A stretch of 64,000 nt of DNA, taken from the NCBI GenBank assembly GCA_017163975.1, contig JAFFSR010000249.1, forward strand, positions 213,501-277,500. The letters are read 5' to 3'. Below the pieces are notes generated by a model. The model saw nothing but the letters and a program-made list of their open reading frames with translations. It was not told the origin of the DNA and made no database searches. Position 1 is the first letter of the stretch. Each line of letters begins with the position of its first letter. The translations under genes were made by a program, and so were the position numbers. This document shows positions 46,420-58,694 of the stretch, in pieces. This DNA comes from Anastatus disparis. Lineage: Eukaryota > Arthropoda > Insecta > Hymenoptera > Eupelmidae.

Positions 46420-47671
46420 CTAATTGATATTTTTTGAAGTTTAACAGGAGTTCGAAAAATGTCAGAGTCTCAGCTTTAATGATAAATTGTTATATATTAC
46501 TTTCAAATGTTGATTAATAAGCTAGAATGATTTGAAGCAGAAAAAATTTTCAATTTTCAGAATTTTGTTTGTTTATGACGAAATAATATAGGTTCGCGAA
46601 CAAAATATTTCTATATTTTTTATATAGAATGATAGGAAATTTCATCTAGTTTAAGTATCTGTCCCGTTTTTTAAATTTAAGTTAGAAGAACCTGAGATAT
46701 CGCAAATTTAAGCTGTAGCGCCAACTCCTTGCAATACGACATATGTGTGCAATATAGCGATCGCTTTCCTTATTAAAAATTCTTTTATTATAAGGTAAAT
46801 AATCTCATTTTTTTCTAATAAAATTACTTTTGACTCTATTTTATATACTTTGTGTTAATATTAATGATGTATAATACATTTAGATAAAGTAGATTTAGGG
46901 TTTTTAATAATCATTGATTTTTCTACTATAATAGTAAACAATTTACTCAACTTATAGAGTATTTTTACATTTATTTTGTTTTGCAATTGCAAAAAAAAAC
47001 AACAATCTATTTTATTCAAAAAAGTTGTTTTAACTTTCTGATTTATCAGAGTCATTTATTTTTAGCTGAATCCTTTTTTAATAAATTTTTATTTAATCCC
47101 TAATACAGAGTTAAAAATAATTTCATTACGAAAGAATGAAATTACTTACCTTATAATAAAAGAATTTTGAATAAGGAAAGCGATCACCATATTGCACACT
47201 TATGTCGTATGGCAAGAAGTTGGCGCTACAGCTTAAATTTGCGATATCTCAGGTTCTACTTACTTAAATTTAAAAAACCGAACAGATTCTCAAACTAGAT
47301 GAAATTTGTTATCATTCTATATCAGAAATATAAGAGAGCGCGGTGGCGTAATGGATAGAGCTCTTGCCTTCAACGCGGAGGGCATGGGTTCGAATCCTGG
47401 CCAGGTACCTCTAACTTTTTTTTCGAAAGAAAATAAGTGTATGTGCCATTTATATCGCGACTCTTTAAAAAATCCGACCTCATTGGGTATCGGTTGATTG
47501 TTGGTTACAAAAGTGGCTGACCATCCATTGGTAGTCAAAGTTTTCGGTATGGTGGGTCTGACAGTCCTAGCCTGATGTAATGTGTTAAACAGATGCCGGG
47601 CGGGGGACTTCCTCGACTTCACCATATATAAAAGGTTAATCATATAGAGGACAATATCCTTTATATATTAA

Positions 47672-47710
<39 letters not shown>

Positions 47711-47902
47711 GAAGTATAGAAATATTTCGTTCGCCAACCTATATTATTTCGTCATAAACAAACAAAATTCTGAAAATTGAAAATTTTTTCTGCTTCAAAT
47801 CATTCTAGCTTATTAATCAACATTTGAAAGTAATATATAACAATTTATCATTAAAGCTAAGACTCTGACATTTTGCGGACACATGTTAGAAATATCAATT
47901 AG
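46420..47902. mobile_element. Palindrome B: fold-back element at the E/D junction, one arm only
   Basis: Ends CTAATTGATATTT (46420) and AAATATCAATTAG (47902) are inverted and flanked by TA at 46418-46419 and 47903-47904. Arms match over several hundred bases (for example GCAATATAGCGATCGCTTTCC near 46750 and GGAAAGCGATCACCATATTGC near 47175). The opposite arm of the giant palindrome (around 54067) has no such insertion and gives the empty site. Confidence 0.88.
47333..47706 (+). mobile_element. tRNA-derived SINE with poly(A) and 12-bp target duplication
   Basis: The head has an A box TGGCGTAATGG (47344-47354) and a perfect B box GGTTCGAATCC (47397-47407). The D-arm resembles arginine-type tRNAs (TAATGGATA), but stems do not pair well, so it is not a functional tRNA. 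A unique body of about 260 bases leads to a run of about 30 A. ATCAGAAATATA at 47321-47332 and ATCAGAAGTATA at 47707-47718 form a target duplication with one mismatch. It sits within the right arm of palindrome B. Confidence 0.88.
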
Positions 47903-49796
47903 TATACTGAAAAAAAAACCCGAATCCAGCGTTGCAAAGTTGATCTTATTAGCAGGATGTGAACAACATTCGAAGCATAAGAATACATAAAATCGTAGTA
48001 GGTTTATGCGTAACTATACCGCAGTCAATCATTGCGACCGTCTGTCCAGTATAGTAACGTGAATCTGAGTAGAGCGCTGCGACTGCATTGCCGGGTCAAT
48101 CGCTTCGACTCGTCGGCATCATCCATGCCGACAGCCAAAACCGGGCACAACTTTTAGCGTTGCGTGGTTGCTTGCTTCGACTCGTCGGCATCTCGCATGC
48201 CGCAAGCCGAGATCAAGCACAGAGACAAGATTGCGAGTTCGTATACTTCGACTTTCTAGATTCTAGTACGGCAAAAGTCGATATTAATACTTTATACCAA
48301 TTTAAATTATGTGTTAATTAATATTTCATTCAAAAAGTGTTTAGGTGATTACTAAACAAGTAAATATTTCAATTCTTTAATATTATTTAGATTAAATTTC
48401 ATTTATTAACATATCATATGAAACGTTTATTTAATTAAATAAGGACTAATGTTTCGTTATACTTTAATATTTACTCGAATTTTAAAAATTAGATATCTTG
48501 TTTAAGTATATTCATTAATTATTTATAATAAAATGAAGTTGATCAATATTTTACATGAAAATATTGACTAAGTCGACTTAATCAGTTAATATAATCTAAT
48601 GAATACCTATCTATCTAAATGATATCTGATAAAAAATGTATTCGTATGTTTTCTTTAAAATTAAGGAGAGAAAAAAGATCTTATAATCAGTTATAAAATT
48701 ATTTTTCTGACTCTTTTGCAAATTAAGAAGTTTTTAATTATTTCCCCGTTGAAAATGAGAAAATTAATCAGACAAGTTTCCTATTAAGATTTTTTGTATA
48801 TTGAATAGTAACCTTTCACCAATCAGATAGGCTTAAAAATTTACATATTGTAATTTTCAAAAATTCAGTTACGTTCTATATATTTTATTTATAACAAAAA
48901 TGATTCTATTAAATTTTTACTTTGGTTTGATCGTTTTGAATCAAAAATTCATTAAAACATGAATTAAAAAAAAATTTAGAGCTCTAAAATTTATTTTTTC
49001 TATTTTGTGATCCAATTAGAACTTATTCCCTCAATTTTATCAATTTTTATTTTTTAACTATGTCAGTGAACATGAAATATCTCATATACATATATACAAG
49101 TGTATCATTTTATTAAAAATTCATTAAATATAATAAATGAATATTTGAATAAAATTAATTTCAAATAGAAGTCAAAGATATAAAGATAAAATTTTAAACG
49201 TTCTAACTGCGTATGTAACTTTTTTTGAAACAATTTTCAAATAGTTACCATTCGCGAATAAATTGTCCGTTTCAAAAATAATAAACAAAATTCATAGAAC
49301 GGGTTTACATGGAAACATTTTGTTATTATGACACCTTTCAAATCAATAACATCAAATGATTTTTCATTCCATAAATATGCTAATGGATAACAAATTTATG
49401 AATTTTTATTTTTGTTTTGAATTATATTTTTTTAAATTATGTAAGAATACTTTTCTAATTTCAAACAAATATTTTATTAAAACTTTATTTCATGAATGCA
49501 ATTATAAATTTATATTCTTAAATTTAAGGTATCAATTATTTTAAATTAAAACTTATGTCTCCAAATTAATGATATTTTATTAAAATTATAAATAAATTAT
49601 ATTTTTTCAAATGAAATAAATATTTAGCACCGTAAAATAACCTATATTTTTAATTAAATGTTCAATGTTATTCATATAACCAAATAGTTATTTATACGTC
49701 TCTTTAAGTTAATTCTTAATAATTGTATAGGATTATTCAATAAAAGTAATATCTCATATACTTGTGCATAAATTTAATTTTTCAATAAACTTACTA

Positions 49797-51570
49797 CACT
49801 GAGAAAAAAACATAGTTGGCTTTATTGCGTTCTCTAGTAACGATAACCATGTTACTCTAGTATTCAATATATAGTCAAATTAACCGTTTATATTAGTAGC
49901 ATTTACTAGATTGAACGTAGTAGGAATTTCTACAGTCTTTATTAGTATTTTATTTACTTTTTTCAAGATATACTAACCAAAGTTTTAAGACTTTAAAGTC
50001 TCGTTTTGAGTCTTCTAGGCTTTCATTATAATTAATTCTTATTTCATCTACTTTCGTTTGTAGATTAAGACTTGTGAAGTTAGCGCCTGTAAAAATAAAA
50101 TATTAATATTTTTTAGCAATGAAAAGCTAAAACGTTTGCTCCTCATTTGCGGAAATAGTCTCCATGCAAATTTTCATTTGCGGATTTTTCATTTCCAAGT
50201 TATTGGAAAAACAAATTTTCCGATATAAGCGCGGCGCTAAAAATGTTTTCCTTATTATTTCATTGAAAACTCCTGTAAAATAATATTCTTTCTAGACTAA
50301 TTGATTCCTCCTTTCTTGCGGATTACATAAATATTTTCATTTAATTAATTGTTCAATAAGATAATTAGATAAATCAATTCATAATTATTTAGTGGAAAGC
50401 AGTTTAAAATCTAGTTATTTTTTAGGGATTCCTGTTCCGCTCGTTCCTATATTCTAATTTTAATATCGCGGGCGCTAAAATTATGAAAATAAATTGAATA
50501 TATTGATTATTATTCAAGGAATTTAGTATATTTAATAGCATAAATTGTTTTTTCCTCGTATGCGGATTTATTTATAAGTAAGATTATTCGAGATATCGAG
50601 ATATAAGTATGAGAAGCAAAACATTGCAATTTCTAAACTATGTTAAAATCCTTTAATTCTTAATTGTTGCATCGTTTTGATTATTTAAGAATATAATTTA
50701 CTTACGTTACTTTTTTATTATTTATACGCGTCTGCAAAAATTAAAATTGTCCCTTTAAATTTTATAACCTTGTAAACTTATAACAGCTGACTCTACCTTT
50801 GACTAATTTTCATTTTCTTAAAAATTTTAATTTTTCGAAGTTATGTAAATTTATTACTTCTAAATAAATCCGCATACGAGGAGAAAACAATTTATGCTAT
50901 TAAATATACTAAATTCCTTGAATAATAATCAATATATTCAATTTATTTTCATAATTTTAGCGCCCGCGATATTAAAATTAGAATATAGGAACGAGCGGAA
51001 CAGGAATCCCTAAAAAATAACTAGATTTTAAACTGCTTTCCACTAAATAATTATAAATTGATTTATCTAATTATTTTATTGAACAATTAATTAAATGAAA
51101 ATATTTATGTAATCCGCAAGAAAGGAGGAATTAATTAGTCTAGAAAGAATATTATTCTACAGGAGTTTTCAATGAAATAATAAGGAAAACATTTTTAGCG
51201 CCGCGCTTATATCGGAAAATTTGTTTTTCCAATAACTTGAAAATGAAAGATCCGCAAATGAAAATTTGCACGGAGACTATTTCCGCAAATGAGGAGCAAA
51301 CGTTTTAGCTTTTCATTGCTAAAAAATATTAATATTTTATTTTTACAGGCGCTAACTTCACAAGTCGTGTAGATTATAACAATATGCAAATTAATAGTAT
51401 AATTTATTATATAGATTTTGAGGTTAAGATCTATTCATCATGTGCTACTGAATGCCGACCAGAGAATCTAGTTGTATTTACTATGTTACCGTAGTAAACG
51501 AGAGAAACAGTACATTGGTTAAGCTCATCGGTCTTACCGTAGTAAAGCCAACTATGTTTTTTTCTCAGTG
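49797..51570. mobile_element. Palindrome A: CACTGAG-ended fold-back in the centre of D
   Basis: Ends CACTGAGAAAAAAACATAG (49797) and its inverse (51570) are flanked by TA (49795-49796 and 51571-51572). The arms match from about 50071 to 50640 and from 50870 to 51365 (landmarks GAAGTTAGCGCCTGTAAAA and GCGGAACAGGAATCCC), with a less similar stretch just inside each end. Its first 15 bases follow the same pattern as palindrome D (CACTGARAAAAAAAC), so A and D look like relatives. Confidence 0.87.
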
Positions 51571-51572
51571 TA

Positions 51573-52159
51573 GGAGAGTATCATATCTTTGGATCACGGA
51601 TTTTGCTCAAACTTTGTGATAAATTTTCAGAGAGCAAAATATAGAAAAAGCTAAATTTATAGTCACAAACGCTTAATATTTCCCTAGCCCTAGTTTATAA
51701 GCATTAATAACTACAAGCTTAAAATTCTTTTTAAATAAAAGTTGAGCCTAAATCCTTTAGAAATAGAATTTGCAGTATATAAAAATATTTTTCCCCCAAG
51801 TTATAGCGCAGTAAAGGTTGGATCTCAATTTTCTTTTAAAATCTTTAGTTAATAATAAAAGCTAAAATTTGGTCCAATCTTTATTACGCTGTGACTTTTA
51901 GAAAAAAAATTTTTTTTTATATCGTGAAAGTGCTATTCTGAAATGATTTGAGCATAGTTTTTATTTAAGTTTTATTAATGCTTAATAGCTATGAGTATTC
52001 ACAAATCTAGTAAATTTTTTATTGATATTCTTTAATTGCCTGGATTAGGGAAATATTTAGCGTTTGTGACTATAAATTTAGCTTTTTCTGTATTTTGTTC
52101 TCTGAAAATTTATCACAAAGTTGGAGCAATATCCGTGATCCAAAGATATGATACTCTCC
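51573..52159. mobile_element. Fold-back MITE, family C copy 2
   Basis: Ends GGAGAGTATCATATCTTTGG (51573) and its inverse at 52159, with TA at 51571-51572 and 52160-52161. Internal sequence matches the copy at 6974-7631 (GGATCACGGATTTTGCTC, GGTCCAATCTTTATTA). It abuts palindrome A, sharing one TA. The bases GTAAGTT after its right TA also follow the right end of copy 1, so the element may extend seven bases further than assigned. Confidence 0.87.
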
Positions 52160-54424
52160 TAGTAAGTTTATTGAAAAATTAAATCTATGCACGAGTATAT
52201 GATTTAAAAAAAAGAATTATATTGTCATGTAATTAACTTAAAGTGACGTATAAATTACTGTTTAGTTATATGAATAACATTGAACATTCAATTAAAAATA
52301 TAGGTTATTATACGGTGCTAAATATTTATTTCATTTGAAAAAATATAATTTATTTATAATTTTAATAAAATATCATTAATTTGGAGACATAAGTTTTAAT
52401 TTAAAATAATTGATACCTTAAATTTAAGAATATAAATTTATAATTGCATTCATGAAATAAAGTTTTAATAAAATATTTGTTTGAAATTAGAAAAGTATTC
52501 TTACATAATTTTATAAAGTATAATTCAAAACAAAAATAAAAATTCATAAATTTGTTATCCATTAGCATATTTATGGAATGAAAAATCATTTGATGTTATT
52601 GATTTGAAAGGTGTCATAATAACAAAATGTTTCCATGTAAACCCGTTCTATGAATTTTGTTCATTATTTTCGAAACGGACAATTTATTTGCAAACAAAGT
52701 TGTGTATTTTTTAATGTGAGAGAATGGTAACTATTTGAAAATCGTTTTAAAAAAGTTACATACGAAGTTAGAACGTTTAAAATTTTATCTTTATATCTTT
52801 AAATTCTATTTAAAATTAATTTTATTCAAATATTCTTTTATTATATTTAATGAATTTTTAATAAAATGATACACTTGTATATATGTATATGAGATATTTC
52901 ATGTTCACTGACACAGTTAAAAAATAAAAAATGATAAAATTGAGGGAATAAGTTCCAATTGGATCCCAAAATAGAGAAAATAAATTTAAGTGCTCTAAAT
53001 CTTTTTTTTTAATTAATGTTTTAATGAATTTTTGATTCAAAACTATCGAACCAAAGTAAAAATTTAATAGGATCATTTTTCTTATGAATAAAATATAGAA
53101 TGTAATTGAATTTCTAAAAATTACAATATGTAAATTTTTTAGCTTATCTGATTGGCGAAAGATTACAATTCAATATACAAAAAAACTTAATAGGAAACTT
53201 GCCTAATTAATTTTCTCATTTTCAACGGGGAAATAATTAAAAACTTCTTAATTTGCAAAAGAGTCAGAAAAATAATTTTATAATTGATTATAAGATCTTT
53301 TTTCTCTCCTTAATTTTGAAGAAAACATACGAATACATTCTTTATCAGATATCATTTAGATAGATAGGTATTCATTAGATTATATTAACTGATTAAGTCG
53401 AGTTAGTCAATATTTTCATGTTAATATTGATCAACTTCATTTTATTATAAATAATTAATGAATATACTTAAACAAGATATCTAATTTTTAAAATTCGAGT
53501 AAGTATTGAAGTATAACGAAACATTAATCCTTATTTAATTTAATAAACGTTTCATATAATATGTTAATAAATAAAATTTAATCTAAATAATATTAAAGAA
53601 TTAAAATATTTACTTGTTTAGTAATCACCTAAACACTTTTTGAATGAAATATTAATTAACACATAATTTAAATTGGTATAAAGTATTAATATTGACTTTT
53701 GCCGTACTAAAATCTAGAAAGTCGAAGTATACGAACTCGCGATGTTGTCTCTGTGCTCGATCTCGGCTTGCGGCATGCTGGATGCCGATGAGTCAAAGCA
53801 AGCAACCACGCAACGCTAAAAGTTGTGCCCGATTTTGGCTGTCGGCATGGATGATGCCGACGAGTCGAAGCGATTGACCCGGCAATGCAGTCGCAACGCT
53901 TTACGCGGATTCACGTTACTATACTGTACAGACGGTCGCAATGATTGACTGCGGTATAGTTACGCATAAACCTACTACGATCTTATGTATTCTTATGTTT
54001 CGAATGTTGTTCGCATCCCGCTAATGCGATCAACTTTGCAACGCTGGATTCGGGTTTTTTTTTCAGTGTAGTCAAGTTATAAGGTTTTTTTACCAGGGCG
54101 TTCCGCGCTTGCGCTAAGTCTCTATGTTTTTTTGCAATATATTTACCATATCTCTGGTTCTAATTATCGAATCGACATGCAACGGAAACGATTTTATTTG
54201 TTTTTTCATAAGAGAACAAGTTTTCACTGAGAAAATTACTGCATCTATTGTAGTTCATAAACTATAGCCATCTAAACAATTAATTTGTTTATAACAAATT
54301 ACTTGACCACCTGCGCGAAAAGCAAGTTGCGAATTCGGATTCAGCGATTCAGAATACATATAAATCACCCACTTGCTTGGTGAGACCTTCAACTTTATAC
54401 GAAACCCTCAGAGCACCTAGACTA

Positions 54425-55219
54425 CAAACCATTAACACAAAAACCGTAAATCCAAGAAATAAAAAACCATAAACCATAAACCTATAGACCTTAAACATAT
54501 AAACCATAATCCCATAAACCATAATCTATGATCTTATAAACCATAAACCCATAAATTAGAAACCCATAAATCCATACACCTTAAACTCATAAACCATAAA
54601 CCCATAAACTAAGTACCCATGGAACTTAAACCCATGAACCATAAACCCATGAATCATGAACCCATGAACCACAGACCCATAGAATATTAACCCGTAAATC
54701 ATAAATTAATAAACCATAAATTATGAACCATAAACCCATAGATTATAAATTTAGAAACTAAAACTATAACCTATAAACCATAAATCAATGAACAATTAAC
54801 CCATAAACCATTAACCCATGAATCCATAAGCCAATACCCATAAACCCATAAATCATAATTCCATAAACCGTAAACATATTAACCACAGACTAATAAGCCA
54901 TGAAAGTATAAACCATAAACCTATTAATTATAAACCCATAAACCATCAATCCATAAATCCATAATTTATAAACCTATAAACCATAAACTAGAAACCCAGA
55001 AACCCAAAACTCATAAACTATGGACCAATAAACCAAGAGCCCGTAAACTATGAACCTATGACCCATGAACCTTTGAACTATAAACCCATAAATCATAAAT
55101 TTATAAACCATAAACTTATAAACTATAAACCCATAAACCATAAACTCATAGGCAATAAACCTATAAACCATTAACCCATTAGATATAAACAATAATCTAT
55201 AAAGCCATAAACTATAAAC
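54425..55219 (+). repeat. CCATAAA-type satellite, block S4
   Basis: Same satellite and orientation as before the palindrome, so E interrupted a single array. Confidence 0.95.
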
Positions 55220-55224
55220 TTAAA

Positions 55225-58200
55225 GGGCACAAAAAACTTTATTTCTGGTCCCATCATCAAATTTGGGTTAATTGCTCTTTTTATAGGAAATTTACTGTAA
55301 AATAAGCGTTTACAAATTTTATTATCCTATCTTATTAAGTTTCGTTTTTATAAAGAAATTAGTAGAATAAACTTTTAATTGATTTTTTAGTTAATTCTGC
55401 TATTTTGAGATTTTTCTCAAATTTTTAGCTAATCTTATTAAAACACTATAAGAACTTATTTTTTTATTACTTGATTCAATAATTAATAAATTATTAATTA
55501 ATCTCCAAAAAGTTTTTTTTAAGATATTCAATTTTGTATCAATTTATTAAGCCTGTAATATAATTTTTACAAATTTAAAAAATTTGAAGAAATATTTTAA
55601 ATTAATTTTTTTAAATTTTTATTGATTTTTCTTAGGTTTGATTAAAAAAAAGTTCATTATTTCAATTTTAACAAAATATTTATCTTGATTTAAGCTTTAA
55701 AAAGTTTTATATCTATATCTCATTCCGTTGTGATTTTGTAAATAAACGAATGGCACATATTTATGTAAGTTTTTATCAATCTGAATATCACGCGTTTTCG
55801 CTTCCGGCTTGTATCATTTCGCTACATTACAGTCAGTCTCAGCTGATTGTTGGGTCAATTTGCAGTGAGTTAGTTTATTTGAAGTACATTTAAAAAATTA
55901 CTAGTAGGTTTTGTGGTTTAATTTACATAAAATTATTAATTTTTAATAAAGTAATAGAAAGTGTATTAAAAGTGTAAAAAGCTTGAATTTACATTAAGAA
56001 TACGATCCTCAAAAATGTTAAATAATCAAAGAGATACAAGAGGCAGATTTTTTAACTAACATGAAGATAGAAAACGATCTACAGGAAGATCTAAGAAGAG
56101 GTCAAGGAAATTTCTTGGTAGGAGTGAAAAAAATTTTCCTGAAGCTAAGAGAAGTAGACCCTTCACTTCTTTTTCTAAACTGAAAATTACAGAATTTTCA
56201 AACCCAGGGTAAAAAATAGAATTGTTCATATCAACATTCTATTTCCTCAGTTTGAAAAAATTATGTGCTGTAATGTGTGCCATAATAATTTACAATTTAT
56301 TGAATCTTCTTTCTAAGGACTAGGTTTTAAAATCGATATGATTTGTAATTCTTGTGGTGAATTAGTACCTATAAACTCTAGCAAGAGAGTGGGTGTTATG
56401 AATAATGCATGTGAAGTAAATAGACGTAGTGTTCTTGCTGCTCGTGCACTTGGCCATGGACTTGCTGGCTTATCTTCTGTTTGTGGTATAATGGATTTGC
56501 CAAAGCCAGTTGCACAGTTAGCGTTAAATGTTATTAATGATCAACTTAGTGAAGTATGTGAACAAGTGGCAGAATAATGTATTTCTGAAGCTGTTAAGGA
56601 AGAACTTGATTTGACTTCTCCAAATAGTGGTGGACTGTCTGTTTCTGGTGATGGATCATGGAGAAAAAGAGGATTCTGTTCATAACAAGGGTTAGCTAGT
56701 ATCAAAAGCCAAACAGGCAAAGTGATGGATGTTGCTATTAAAAATAGCTTCTGCAAAGGTTGTTCACTTTGGGAAAATAAGCAAGGAACATCTGCTTATA
56801 GCTAACCATCAAGGCAATGCTAGAAGCATGGAAGTGAGAGGTGTTTGTAAAATGTTTGCAAGATCAGAAGAAAAATAAGGTGCCAAATATGGTGTCAAAT
56901 ATGAAAATTATATTGGAGATGGAGATTCCAAAGTTTTCAAAGAGACTTCTGAGTTTAAGCCATACGAGGACTCTGTTATTGTGAAAAAGAAAGAGGGCGT
57001 TGGCCATGTCCAAAAGAGAATGGGGACTCGACTCAGAAATCTGAAGAAATTACTTGCTGGCAAGAAACTGAGCGATGGAAAATCTATCAATGGAAGAGGT
57101 AGATTAACAGCTCAAGTGATTGATCAGCTAACCTCTCATTATGGTAAAGCTATAAGAGATCACCTAGATTCTATTCAGGACATGTCAAATGCAATCTGAG
57201 CTTCTTTTTACCACAAACAATTAACGGACCAGCAGCTACAACATCAGTTATGCCCTGAAGGATCTGCCAGTTAGTGCAAATAGCAGAAAGCACATACACA
57301 AGGCATTCCATCTGCAATCATGGAGAAAATAAAACCAATCTACGAAAATCTGACGAAAGAAGATTTACTTGAAAGATGTCTTGGTGGATATATGCAAAAC
57401 TCCAATGAAAGTTTTAACAGTTCTGTATGGAAACTTGTTCCAAAAGCATCTTTCAGTGACCTGTCAACTTCGAAGATTGGTGTCTACACAGCTGTGATTT
57501 ATTTCAATAATGGACGGAGTAGCTTTCTCAAAATTATGCAAAAGTTTGACATCGAGCCTTGAAGTGCCTCTATTGAGTGGGTCAGGACTTCTGATGATAG
57601 AAGAATATTCCATGCAGAGAAACAGACTCAGTCTCACACGGAGGAAGTAAATACTTTAAAAAGAAAGGCTCGAATAGGTATGGAGGATTTCTATGCTCCA
57701 GGTATGTATTGAATTCATGTACCTATATAATTTTATTTATTATGACAAAAATAAATATAAATTTAACATATAAATTTTGATACTATTTAAAATATAAAAT
57801 TTTAATATAACTTTTTATTTTAAAATAAAATGTAAAATGATTACTTTATATTTAATGTTATTTTTTAGTTTTGAGATGCATACAAACAATTCAACAAGCT
57901 ATCAGTTTCAAGGTGGATACGGATGGTTCAAGCAGCTAACAAAGTATCCTATAATAAGATAAATTATTATTATTGTTTATTTTACTAACTTTTTGTATTC
58001 AAGCTCCATCGAGTCGAATAACAAGGTTCTTTTGCCTGGTATCTCCTTTTTATATTGAAGGCTAATATGAATAAGAGATACCAGGAAAAAATTATTCCAT
58101 AAAAGATAAGTGTAGTATTGATAATTTTAAGATATTATAATTAAAAACTTTGACACTGTTTTTCTCAAATATTGAATTTTTAAAATTTTAGGTGCTTCCC

Positions 58201-58694
58201 CGTAAGATTTGAGTTAAACCGCTGGATGGATCTGACTTTTTAGAACTAATTTAACTTCAATATCAGCATCATTCTCGTGTGAATGGAGGGTTTTGAAATC
58301 GAAAGACTAGAGGTTGTTCAAAAATCCAAAAATAAGGTAAAAATATTAAAATTTATTTAATAAGTTAATATTTTATGTTGAAAAATGAAAAATTTTTTGC
58401 GTTTTAGGAATTCTCTAATCTACGCAAGAATAGCAAGAATACTAAAGCTAAATACGTTAGGAAAAGTCACTTTTATCCAGTGGTTCAGCTTCAACCTTAC
58501 GGGGGAGTCATTATAAGAACAAGAATACATCGAATGATTATGGGACTACAGCTAAAGCAAAATGAGCTTATAAGAGCTAAAAATAAAGGTATTTTAGTCT
58601 ACTTTCAAATACTATTTTCATTTACAAAGAATTTAATTAAATCTAATTAATACATATCTTTTTTACTAGCAGGGGGAAAAGGTGTTTTGTGCCC
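55225..58694 (+). mobile_element. Kolobok/Mutator-like DNA transposon with TTAA(A) target duplication
   Basis: The left end GGGCACAAAAAAC (55225) and right end GTGTTTTGTGCCC (58694) are inverted copies over about 13 bases. TTAAA flanks both sides (55220-55224 and 58695-58699), and satellite continues beyond. A TTAA target is typical of Kolobok and piggyBac; the encoded protein resembles the Mutator-like transposase domain, which fits Kolobok best in my judgement. The gene inside carries several nonsense codons. Further exon-like sequence lies near 58200-58590. Confidence 0.8.
56015..57718 (+). pseudogene. Mutator/Kolobok-like transposase, disrupted
   Basis: From ATG 56015 a basic N-terminal region (RGRFF, then KKRSRKF) leads to a Cys-rich segment (CCNVCHNNLQFIESS, then CNSCGELVPINSS). 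The transposase region follows: NACEVNRRSVLAARALGHGL, GIMDLPKPVAQLALN, SGDGSWRKRGF with a catalytic-type Asp, YIGDGDSKVFKE with another, GVGHVQKRMGTRLRNLKK, RLTAQVIDQLTSHYGKAIR, ASFYHKQ, LCPEG, NSNESFNSSVWKLVPK and GVYTAVIYFNNG. Stops lie near 56578 and 56683, at 57197-57199 where Trp is expected, and twice in the next block (GSAS-stop-CK-stop). Frames change between blocks. Cut-and-paste transposase; dead copy. Confidence 0.82.

Larger units (their letters stand above)
47905..54068. mobile_element. Palindrome D: large fold-back element in the centre of E
   Basis: The left end (T)ACTGAAAAAAAAACCCG at 47905 and right end CGGGTTTTTTTTTCAGTG at 54068 are inverted copies, flanked by TA (47903-47904, 54069-54070). 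The arms, about 1.9 kb each (47905-49787 and 52169-54068), stay closely matched throughout; landmarks are GGCATCATCCATGCCGAC near 48116 and GTCGGCATGGATGATGCC near 53841. The twin 62-codon open frames at 49356 and 52401 are the same sequence in the two arms and differ by one residue. No transposase motif is recognisable. Confidence 0.88.
46074..54422. mobile_element. Palindrome E: outermost fold-back element of a nested set
   Basis: The left end GTCTAGGCACCCAGAGGG (46074) and right end CCCTCAGAGCACCTAGAC (54422) are inverted copies and are flanked by TA at 46072-46073 and 54423-54424, inside satellite. E's own arms are about 345-355 bases (46074-46417 and 54071-54422), including the landmark GCGCGGAACGCCCTGG. 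Its centre reads ...GTTATAAG symmetrically around the TA pair that now borders palindrome D. No transposase is visible. Confidence 0.88.

Noticed and set aside
47335..47410. Functional tRNA gene
   Set aside because: A and B boxes are good, but acceptor and T stems do not pair, and a body, poly(A) and target duplication show it is a SINE.
49356..52589. Two nearly identical 62-codon frames in opposite orientation
   Set aside because: They are the two arms of palindrome D; similarity reflects the inverted repeat, not protein conservation. No motif is present.
53692..53877. 61-codon frame with Cys/Arg content (CCLCARSRLAACWMP)
   Set aside because: Lies in a GC-richer part of the right arm of palindrome D; the left-arm counterpart does not keep the same frame, so no selection for protein is indicated.
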